From the IMG/VR virus record IMGVR_UViG_3300011114_000884, positions 1 through 42,183 of that record: a stretch of DNA of 42,183 bases; one strand, 5' to 3'. This stretch comes from a virus. Numbering within the stretch: position 1 is the first letter of the stretch; each line of letters starts with the position of its first letter. The notes beneath the pieces are model-generated. The model did not search any database, was not told where the DNA came from, and saw nothing but the letters and a program-made list of their open reading frames with translations. Below, in pieces: positions 13,791-19,686 of the stretch. The position numbers and the translations under genes are program-made.

Positions 13791-14336
13791 ATGATTGAAT
13801 TTCGCATTGATCTTGTGCCGCGTGGTCAAGGACGCGCTCGCGCCACGTCGCGCGGCAGGTTTGCCAGTGTTTACAAGCACGACGACGACGTTGCTGCTGA
13901 GTCCAGCTTTGCGGCGCTTGCATCGCGACACCGGCCCGCCGAGTTGCTGCAAGGCCCGCTGCGGGTGCGCATTTTGGCAGTCCTGCCGAGACCAGCCGCG
14001 CTTTGCGGCCTGAGCAAACGCACAGGCGATCCGCTACAAGATCCGGGACGGCGATGGCACACAGCCAAGCCCGATTCTGATAATTGTATCAAGCTATGTC
14101 TCGATTCTCTGAAGTCTTTTTGGAAGGACGACGCGCAGGTGTCGGAGGTCGCGCTTGCCAAACACATCGCGGCGCTGAATGAACCGCCGCATTGGATGGT
14201 GAAAATCGAGCAATTGCCGGAGCTTGACAGCGGATGGCGACCGGCTGAAAAACCGCTGTCGGTAAAGGCGCGGAAGCTGGCGGCAAAGACTGCGGCAAAT
14301 GTTGCTGCGGTGAAACTGGCGGATGATTTATTTTGA
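13791..14336 (+). CDS. rusA: RusA-type Holliday junction resolvase
   Basis: A 181-aa protein. The family signature is clear: KPDSDNCIKLCLDSL (93-107) with Asp95, Asp97 and Asp105, then FWKDDAQVSEV (110-120) with Asp113/Asp114, the acidic cluster that binds metal for junction cleavage. The C-terminal ~45 residues extend beyond a typical ~120-aa RusA and are basic (VKARKLAAKTAANVAAVKLA). The ATG at 13791 has GAGG eight bases upstream. It completes the recombination set and may also resolve branched DNA before packaging. It follows the structured non-coding segment. Confidence 0.88.
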   Translation: MIEFRIDLVPRGQGRARATSRGRFASVYKHDDDVAAESSFAALASRHRPAELLQGPLRVRILAVLPRPAALCGLSKRTGDPLQDPGRRWHTAKPDSDNCIKLCLDSLKSFWKDDAQVSEVALAKHIAALNEPPHWMVKIEQLPELDSGWRPAEKPLSVKARKLAAKTAANVAAVKLADDLF

Positions 14337-14365
14337 GCGGCACGCGCCGCAGCGGAGAACAGCCA

Positions 14366-15205
14366 ATGGATATGCACCGATTCGACGACCTTGACCCCGT
14401 TGCGCTAGGGGCGGTCGACGCGTCCGTCCTCGCTGGCTATATCGCGATTTTGCGCGAGCGATTCGCCGAGCTTCACACATCCATCGAAATAATCGAAGCA
14501 GACCACGCCTCGGAAATCAGAGGCTTGCAGGATTCGCTGATCAAAGCGGAGAGCAAGCGGGATAACGCCATCACAGACCTGCGTGAAAACGCATGGCGCA
14601 TGGAATCGTCACAGCGAGCGTGTAGCGAAGCCATCGGCGCTCGCGACCAGCACTGGGAGAATGCCCAAAAGCTACGCGCCGAGCTCGCCGCGCTCAAATC
14701 CGCGCCGCAAGATGCGAGGATTGCGGAACTTGAGCGGCGGGCGACGGTGGCGCGAGATGAACTCGACGTTGCCAACGCCAGTCTAATGTTTAGCAACGAA
14801 GTGCGCGGATTGGACAAGCAGGAAATCGCAACACTCCGAGCCGCCAATGCCGCGCTCACCGCCGGAATCTGCGGCGGATGTAAGCAGGCGAAGGCTGAAA
14901 TCTCCAGACTAGGGATTGTCGCAGCCAATTGCGCCACCGATAACGAGCGGCTGAACGTGCAAATCACCAACGCCGCCAATACCGCTGAAATGAGGGCGGC
15001 TGACCACGCTGCGGAAGTCACGGCATTGCGCGGGCGTATCACAACGCTGGAAACCGCCGCGCAAAATCACGCGACCAGCTACCGCGACATGGCAGAATTG
15101 CTCGCCGACGAATGCGCCAAGAAAGAGGTCGCCAGCGACGTGTGCGATGCGTTGCAAATTGTGCTGCACCGCACGCATTTGAAGTTGTTGAAGGCGGGAA
15201 AGTGA
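14366..15205 (+). CDS. Long coiled-coil protein
   Basis: A 279-aa protein; almost all of residues 30-260 predicts as coiled coil (SEIRGLQDSLIKAESKRDNA, IAELERRATVARDELDVANA). A CGGCKQAK motif in the middle has two cysteines. ATG 14366 is preceded by GGAG; a TTG at 14333 overlapping the rusA stop is an alternative. No family recognised. The rod-like shape and early position fit a scaffold for other proteins or a superinfection/host factor, but no function can be claimed. Confidence 0.65.
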   Translation: MDMHRFDDLDPVALGAVDASVLAGYIAILRERFAELHTSIEIIEADHASEIRGLQDSLIKAESKRDNAITDLRENAWRMESSQRACSEAIGARDQHWENAQKLRAELAALKSAPQDARIAELERRATVARDELDVANASLMFSNEVRGLDKQEIATLRAANAALTAGICGGCKQAKAEISRLGIVAANCATDNERLNVQITNAANTAEMRAADHAAEVTALRGRITTLETAAQNHATSYRDMAELLADECAKKEVASDVCDALQIVLHRTHLKLLKAGK

Positions 15206-15450
15206 CCATTCGCACCATCGGCCAACTACGCCAAGTCGCGGGACAAGCCAACCGGCGTGCAATGCACTGTCCTGTTTGCTGTTATCCGCGATTCGCCGAC
15301 CCCGAACTGGCGATCGGCAAAGGCCGCGTGAGGCAGCTTTGCGCTGGCCACAGCAGAGACAGGTACACCGCGAGCCATCACGCGACGCTGAAATTATTGG
15401 CGGAAGTGGCTGCGCAATTGATTGAGGTTTTGGAGGTGAATCATGGCTGA
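15202..15450 (+). CDS. Small Cys/His protein, possible zinc finger
   Basis: An 82-aa protein starting at GTG 15202 (GGCGGGAAA upstream), overlapping the previous stop as GTGA. It contains HCPVCCYPRF and later RQLCAGHSRDRYT, giving Cys and His pairs about 25 residues apart that could bind zinc. The C-terminal helix (LKLLAEVAAQLIEVLEV) is amphipathic. No family recognised. It overlaps the next gene by 8 bases. Confidence 0.55.
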   Translation: MTIRTIGQLRQVAGQANRRAMHCPVCCYPRFADPELAIGKGRVRQLCAGHSRDRYTASHHATLKLLAEVAAQLIEVLEVNHG

Positions 15451-15757
15451 CCTGAAAGAACTAGCAGCGCGTATCGGCAAAACTCAGCGGTGGCGGGATG
15501 TGACGAGCGATCGGCAGGGGATGAACATGCGCGACCCGGAGCCGCATGTGGGCGGACACCGATGGCAGGTCAACGCCCATATGCGGCAGGTGGGCGGGTG
15601 GATCGAACGATCTATTGATTACGACTACGGACCCGAAGATAGCGGCCAGCAATCCTTGCACTACGGGCGCTTGATCTCGCGATCTTGCTCGTCAACCACC
15701 GGCGCGACATTCTTGCAGCTACCCGAATTGCCGCAAATCAACGCGTCAATCCAGTAG
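15443..15757 (+). CDS. Hypothetical protein, last gene of the early strand
   Basis: A 104-aa protein beginning MADLKELAARIGKTQRWRDV; the ATG overlaps the previous stop. The first ~70 residues have good composition (PHVGGHRWQVNAHMRQVGGW). The last 32 are Ser/Thr-rich and run antisense through the last 97 bases of the convergent late gene at 15661-15882. No family recognised. The real product may end as read, in which case two genes overlap tail to tail. Confidence 0.5.
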   Translation: MADLKELAARIGKTQRWRDVTSDRQGMNMRDPEPHVGGHRWQVNAHMRQVGGWIERSIDYDYGPEDSGQQSLHYGRLISRSCSSTTGATFLQLPELPQINASIQ

Positions 15758-15882
15758 CCTACGCCGCCCAACCGCGCCCAATCTTTCGCTGGTATGCGCG
15801 GACGCACGACGACGACGAAAAAGCCAGCGACGGCGGATGCTGCTAGGCCGAGACTCTTGGCGTCCGATGTGTCGATGATCAT
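15661..15882 (-). CDS. Small single-pass membrane protein, end of late operon
   Basis: A 73-aa protein; the ATG at 15882 has GAGG eight bases upstream and overlaps the lipoprotein stop (ATGA). One hydrophobic segment at about 11-26 (SLGLAASAVAGFFVVVV) is followed by a basic and polar tail with two cysteines. It may be an accessory lysis protein since it directly follows the holin and lipoprotein genes. Its 3' end overlaps the convergent + strand gene by 97 bases. Confidence 0.6.
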   Translation of the reverse strand: MIIDTSDAKSLGLAASAVAGFFVVVVRPRIPAKDWARLGGVGYWIDALICGNSGSCKNVAPVVDEQDREIKRP

Positions 15883-16046
15883 TGACAATCCTCGTTAGGT
15901 AACCGTTTCTGCGACGTGCATTTGACAACGGGCGGTTCGCCACACGCCTTATAAAAGCCTGCGGAATCGTGGCGATAGTAGCATGGTGGCGCGCACCCAA
16001 CCGTTGCAAATAACGCAACAGTTGCAAGGGCTAGTAATCGCTTCAC
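15879..16046 (-). CDS. Outer-membrane lipoprotein, probable o-spanin (Rz1-like)
   Basis: A 55-aa protein. The GTG start at 16046 overlaps the stop of the upstream gene (GTGA) and lies behind a GGGGGAAGG tract. The N-terminus MKRLLALATVALFATVGC is a lipoprotein signal peptide: two basic residues, hydrophobic core and a lipobox-like TVGC with Cys18 as lipidated residue. The mature part is short with four more cysteines. Size, signal and position among lysis genes fit an outer-membrane spanin subunit that fuses membranes after peptidoglycan cleavage. This implies a Gram-negative host. Thr at lipobox -3 is slightly unusual. Confidence 0.65.
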   Translation of the reverse strand: MKRLLALATVALFATVGCAPPCYYRHDSAGFYKACGEPPVVKCTSQKRLPNEDCQ

Positions 16047-16237
16047 TTCCACACCTTCCCCCGAATCCGACAATCCGCAGCGACGTATCCAACAGCCGCC
16101 CGATGCAACGCAGCGACCAGCAGCAGCGACGGGCCGACCGCGACCGTGGCAGCCATGATGGCGTAACCGACCGGAATCAGCGCGAGACACACGGCTAGTT
16201 CGATGGATTCTTGGAGCTTTTGGCCCTTGGTTCTCAT
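16043..16237 (-). CDS. Two-segment membrane protein, holin candidate
   Basis: A 64-aa protein. After a charged N-terminus (MRTKGQKLQESIE) there are two hydrophobic stretches (about 14-31, LAVCLALIPVGYAIMAAT; about 33-52, VGPSLLLVAALHRAAV) and a basic tail (CRIRGKVWK). That is the topology of small class II holins. Start ATG 16237 with GAAGG upstream; the stop overlaps the lipoprotein start. Other small membrane proteins nearby (33, 73, 89 and 98 aa) are rival holin candidates. Confidence 0.6.
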   Translation of the reverse strand: MRTKGQKLQESIELAVCLALIPVGYAIMAATVAVGPSLLLVAALHRAAVGYVAADCRIRGKVWK

Positions 16238-16238
16238 G

Positions 16239-16418
16239 TTATTTCGCCTTCTTTTTTATCATTGAAAAGGCATGTGCAGCCCTCTTGCGCACTTCATCGC
16301 TACTGCCAACATGCTCAGGCAATTGACCTTGGTTTGGATACTCTCTCGCCCATCGCTTGGCAATTTCAGGGTGATTCGCGAACAGAAATCCACGCTGGGC
16401 CTCGGATTTGAATGGCAT
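16239..16418 (-). CDS. Small 'MPFKSEAQ' phage protein
   Basis: A 59-aa protein. It starts MPFKSEAQRGFLFANHPEIA and continues KRWAREYPN. This matches a very widespread family of tiny phage proteins beginning MPFxSxAQ with the block HPEIAKRW; the function is not known to me. The ATG at 16418 overlaps the previous stop (TAATG) and has a textbook GGGAGGAAAT ribosome site, so expression should be high. It is basic at the C-terminus (SMIKKKAK). It lies inside the lysis cassette. Confidence 0.8.
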   Translation of the reverse strand: MPFKSEAQRGFLFANHPEIAKRWAREYPNQGQLPEHVGSSDEVRKRAAHAFSMIKKKAK

Positions 16419-16714
16419 TATTTCCTCCCGATCTGCGAAGGCTTTGACTTCTTGCGGGTCAGTACATCCAACGCAGGCTTGTATTCCTTTGCAATCTCGC
16501 GAAATCCCTGCATCGGCTCAAATTCCGCAGCCGGATTAGGCCGTGGCGAAATGGTATCGAGTTCGGCGTGGTCACGCAATAATGATTCGCCTTTCTGACA
16601 CAGTTGCGGTTTTTCCTGCGGATTTGATTGGCTTTTGTCGGATTGTAGCAACGCGATCCAGTACGCGAATGCGCACGTCAGGAAACCGGTGATGTACGCG
16701 ATTATGTAAAGCAT
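16418..16714 (-). CDS. N-terminally anchored membrane protein of the lysis cassette
   Basis: A 98-aa protein. The ATG at 16714 was chosen because GAGG lies five bases upstream and the protein then begins directly with its membrane helix (MLYIIAYITGFLTCAFAYWI, residues 1-23). Upstream in-frame ATGs at 16744 and 16750 lack a site. The rest is polar and charged (DKSQSNPQEKPQLCQKGESL), probably periplasmic or cytoplasmic. An inner-membrane spanin (Rz-like) or accessory holin role is possible; the soluble part is not a strong coiled coil. Confidence 0.6.
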   Translation of the reverse strand: MLYIIAYITGFLTCAFAYWIALLQSDKSQSNPQEKPQLCQKGESLLRDHAELDTISPRPNPAAEFEPMQGFREIAKEYKPALDVLTRKKSKPSQIGRK

Positions 16715-16734
16715 GGTTGCCTCGGCGAAGGGAC

Positions 16735-16836
16735 TTAATTCCATAGCCATAGCACCACGCTCAAAATCACACCGCCCACGGCCACAAATCCTGCAACCAC
16801 TGGCCAGTCCGGGCGTACAATGTGCGGCGGATTCAT
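16735..16836 (-). CDS. 33-aa transmembrane peptide
   Basis: The ATG at 16836 overlaps the endolysin stop (ATGA) and opens a 33-codon gene ending at 16735. The product begins MNPPHIVRPDWPVV and has one membrane helix (AGFVAVGGVILSVVLWLWN). Translational coupling and the clear hydrophobic helix support it despite a weak ribosome site. It may be a small holin or antiholin. Confidence 0.5.
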   Translation of the reverse strand: MNPPHIVRPDWPVVAGFVAVGGVILSVVLWLWN

Positions 16837-17330
16837 GCAACACCGTTTGGCGCAACACAAACCGCGCCGTGATTCAAGAAGAATTGCACGGTATGCACGC
16901 CCCTGCGGATACCCATGCCGGTCGAGGAACAATCAGCCGTTTCGGTGGCGCTCAACACGACGCCAACGTGACCTGCATGGCGTTTGCCGTCCGCGCCAGT
17001 GTGGCCGCCATAGACAATCAGACAACCACGCACCGGCGCGTCCAACAGCCGCCACAAGTCTTGCTTGAGCGCGTGCAGACCATCGTTGACCAGCGCATCG
17101 GTATTCTGCCACGCAGCGGACGCGGGGCCGTGTTTATCCACGCCCGCGCACCAATCAGCAAACGCTGAACAGTCGCACAGATTCGCCGAATCCCACGGAT
17201 GATCAGCCGACGCGACGACGTGCCCGCCGCCCATCGCGTAAGCGTCCTTCACGTCAGGCTTGGCCCAGCACGCCCATTCTGCGCGAAGTGCGATTGCTTC
17301 TAAGGTACCGTCGTTTTTGGGCGCGCTCAT
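16833..17330 (-). CDS. Endolysin, CHAP/NlpC-P60-like cysteine hydrolase
   Basis: A 165-aa protein. NLCDCSAFADWCAG (50-63) supplies the nucleophile, Cys54, before a helix, as in NlpC/P60 and CHAP enzymes. KRHAGHVGVVLSAT (117-129) supplies the catalytic His121 with the typical HVGhV strand. The single domain fills the whole protein with no signal peptide, so export depends on a holin. It probably cleaves peptide or amide bonds in peptidoglycan. It is flanked on both sides by small membrane protein genes with overlapping stops and starts. Confidence 0.78.
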   Translation of the reverse strand: MSAPKNDGTLEAIALRAEWACWAKPDVKDAYAMGGGHVVASADHPWDSANLCDCSAFADWCAGVDKHGPASAAWQNTDALVNDGLHALKQDLWRLLDAPVRGCLIVYGGHTGADGKRHAGHVGVVLSATETADCSSTGMGIRRGVHTVQFFLNHGAVCVAPNGVA

Positions 17331-17596
17331 CCGTTCGTCCTATGCCTATGAATTTCCTCAATTTGCGCCTCAAGTCTCACAATCGACCGACCGCGCCTGT
17401 CAATCTTCGCTGCGTGCAACTCATGGACTTCTTTGTCGTCCTCGCAATGCTTGGCTAAATCCTTTTCCAACTGCGCTGCACGGCTGTCGTGGTTCGCTGT
17501 CCAGCGCGTGAGTTTGATTACGCCGCCGAGCGTGCCAGCCGAAAACAGCGTGGCGAGAATTGCGGGGACTTGGGTTGGGTCGAACTCTAAGGCCAT
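17327..17596 (-). CDS. Membrane protein with coiled coil, lysis cassette
   Basis: An 89-aa protein: one membrane segment near the N-terminus (about 9-30, QVPAILATLFSAGTLGGVIK) followed by a charged coiled coil (about 40-88, SRAAQLEKDLAKHCEDDKEV and SIVRLEAQIEEIHRH). This is the shape of an inner-membrane spanin or of DUF-type phage membrane proteins next to endolysins. The ATG at 17596 overlaps the previous stop and its own stop overlaps the endolysin start. Confidence 0.65.
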   Translation of the reverse strand: MALEFDPTQVPAILATLFSAGTLGGVIKLTRWTANHDSRAAQLEKDLAKHCEDDKEVHELHAAKIDRRGRSIVRLEAQIEEIHRHRTNG

Positions 17597-17856
17597 TATC
17601 CTACGCGCTCCTTGATTATTTCCGCGACCTTATCGGCCAAATCGTCCACATCGTTTCCGTCAAAAGGCGTCACAAGCGAGTCGTAACGTGTGCGCAAAAC
17701 CGCACGATAATCAGGCAATTCGTTGCGTTCTGTGCGTGTAACCATCCGTGTTGCGCCAATTTGGCCAGCCAAGTCAACGATGCCGACAATTGCGGAGCCT
17801 GCGTACTCGCGAGCGAGGTTGCCGTCAGGCGATGGGGCCCAGTCTTTGCGTGGCAT
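17596..17856 (-). CDS. Small hypothetical protein after the tail fibre
   Basis: An 86-aa soluble protein (starts MPRKDWAPSPDG). The central part GSAIVGIVDLAGQIGATRMV could form a beta-alpha unit and the end (DDLADKVAEIIKERVG) a helix. No family recognised. It lies between fibre and lysis genes, so it could be a fibre-assembly or virion protein. The gene sits 19 bases after the fibre stop and overlaps the next start by one base. Confidence 0.6.
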   Translation of the reverse strand: MPRKDWAPSPDGNLAREYAGSAIVGIVDLAGQIGATRMVTRTERNELPDYRAVLRTRYDSLVTPFDGNDVDDLADKVAEIIKERVG

Positions 17857-17875
17857 AGGGAACCTCCGAAAGAGA

Positions 17876-19237
17876 CTAGCCCAAGGTCAATTTAAGCACA
17901 GCCCATAAACCTGTAATGGTCGCGGTTTGTGTTCCGGTGACAACCATTTGGATTGAAACTTCATCGCCTGCGTTCAGGGAGATTGCGGCTCCCGTGTTCG
18001 CCACAGGCGTCGTGCCGCTGGCGGCAACCAATGCAACCGCCATTGTGCCGGTTTGGCTGCCGTTGACTTGAACTTTCAGCGTCAGGGTTGGCGATCCTGA
18101 CCCAGTAATTGTCGTGCCGACCTTCCCGTACATTGCGCTGATTTTGCAGGCAAACGGCACGATTAATTTCATCGTCGTGTTGGACGTTCCTGGCCCAGCA
18201 TCCCCTCGCGTGAACGGATTTAGAATGTAAGTGCCGCCGCCGCTGGTGTAATTGACCGCAAATGTGTTGCCAAAATTCATCATCGTCGGAGCGGCGCCCA
18301 CAATCGTCGCCGCAAAACTACCTGTGCCGGTGCCCGTCACATCACCGGTCAGCGTGATGGTTTGGTCGCCGGTGTTGGTGCCAGTGGAACTGCCGGATGG
18401 GCACGTGGTCGCCGTCGCAGCGTTGCCAGTGCAACTGCCAGACGATCCGCTGCAATTGCCGGTCACATTACCCGTCACGTCGCCAGTGAATCGCGTGGCA
18501 TTTGTGATGCTGTGCGTGCCCATGTCGATGTCGCCGGTCATTGCGCCGCCCGCTTTGGGCAGCGCCGCGTCCGCTTTCGCGCCTTGAGCCGTGGTTGCGC
18601 CATCGTGTGTGTGGTCGCCGCGTGCCGCGCCCAGCTCCGTGCCGACCGCCGCTGTGCCAATGGGTGTTGGCGTCGTGTTGGATAAGCCGATTGCGCCTTG
18701 CGTCCATGTCTGCGCGGTCACGCCCAGCACAGCAATAACGCTGGTCAGAATGTAGCTTGCGCCGACAAGCGAACTCGCCGCATCGGTGATGTAGGCCGTC
18801 GTGCCTTCTGGCAGTTTGGCTACAGTGTCGGCATCGGTGGCGCGCGTCCACACGGCTTTAACGCCAACTGCACCCAAAACGGTGGCGGTGTAAATGCCAT
18901 CGTACTGTGACGCCGCTTCGCCGACAACGAGAATCCGATCGCCCAATCCAACGGTCTTGCCGTTGATTGCGCCTGTTGCGCCCGTGCTGGCAGCGGTCAG
19001 GACGCCCGCGACGTATACGCAAGGCCCGTTTGGCAGCGCGGAGGTGGCTGCCGTGACAACGCCTGCCTTGACGGTCAGCCCGTTGGCAAGCGCGTCGGCG
19101 TAAGCCTTGGTTGCGGCGTCTTGGGCAGACGTGGGATCGGCCAAGTTGGTGATGCGAAATCCACCTGCATCCATGTTGGCGGTGAGCAATGCGCTGCCCG
19201 GCAACATGCCTCTGGTTAAGTCTTTGGCGTCGCTCAT
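17876..19237 (-). CDS. Tail fibre protein
   Basis: A 453-aa protein. The N-terminus carries GFRITNLADPTSAQDAATKA, the virion-attachment-type motif found in many phage fibres, and a second copy of the theme occurs later (GGAMTGDIDMGTHSITNATR). The middle is Gly/Thr/Asn/Ser-rich with repeated GDVTGNVTGN and TGTNTGDQTITLTGDVTGTG segments, typical of triple-stranded fibre shafts. The C-terminal ~110 residues look like a beta-sandwich receptor-binding tip (TLKVQVNGSQTGTMAVALVA). ATG 19237 has AAGGGGG upstream and overlaps the previous gene. It determines host binding. Confidence 0.85.
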   Translation of the reverse strand: MSDAKDLTRGMLPGSALLTANMDAGGFRITNLADPTSAQDAATKAYADALANGLTVKAGVVTAATSALPNGPCVYVAGVLTAASTGATGAINGKTVGLGDRILVVGEAASQYDGIYTATVLGAVGVKAVWTRATDADTVAKLPEGTTAYITDAASSLVGASYILTSVIAVLGVTAQTWTQGAIGLSNTTPTPIGTAAVGTELGAARGDHTHDGATTAQGAKADAALPKAGGAMTGDIDMGTHSITNATRFTGDVTGNVTGNCSGSSGSCTGNAATATTCPSGSSTGTNTGDQTITLTGDVTGTGTGSFAATIVGAAPTMMNFGNTFAVNYTSGGGTYILNPFTRGDAGPGTSNTTMKLIVPFACKISAMYGKVGTTITGSGSPTLTLKVQVNGSQTGTMAVALVAASGTTPVANTGAAISLNAGDEVSIQMVVTGTQTATITGLWAVLKLTLG

Positions 19238-19659
19238 TTATCCCCCTTCATCCAAACTTGGGCGGTGCCGTAGTTTGCGCCAGCGCTGATGCGGACAAAA
19301 AGCGCGTGCGCCGAATTGACCCGCACGGTGCGCTCCAACACGCCGATAACAGTGGTCATAGCAATCGTGCCAAAATCAGAGTCTTTGCACCACGTTGCGC
19401 TATCTTCATCCCAGCGATACAACTCGACGTTGGCTGTGAATCCAGCGCCAGCGAATTTAACCCGCACGGTCACTTCGGTAAACGGCGTGCAATCGCCCGC
19501 GTTTGCCACATCGGCAATCGTGGTCGGCGCTGCCATGTCGGCAGCAACCCCCGCGCTTGTTGGGTCGCGCGGAATAATCCGTTTGGCCGCAGCCGTGCTG
19601 TTGGTGGGGTTGACGAGGCTTTGTGGGACTTCAAAGCGTTTGATTGGCAGTTGCGACAT
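19234..19659 (-). CDS. Small virion-type beta-rich protein
   Basis: A 141-aa protein. Strands such as VTVRVKFAGAGFTANVELYR and ALFVRISAGANYGTAQVWMK suggest a beta-sandwich. It sits directly before the tail fibre gene and overlaps it, which suggests a fibre adaptor or base component. No family recognised. AGG upstream of ATG 19659 supports the start. Confidence 0.6.
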   Translation of the reverse strand: MSQLPIKRFEVPQSLVNPTNSTAAAKRIIPRDPTSAGVAADMAAPTTIADVANAGDCTPFTEVTVRVKFAGAGFTANVELYRWDEDSATWCKDSDFGTIAMTTVIGVLERTVRVNSAHALFVRISAGANYGTAQVWMKGDK

Positions 19660-19686
19660 GGAAACCTCCGAAGCGAATTGTGCGGT

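Noticed and set aside
13601-13807. 68-aa frame on the - strand in the recT-rusA gap
   Set aside because: No ribosome site, Arg-rich composition and wrong strand for its operon; the non-coding structured reading explains the sequence better.
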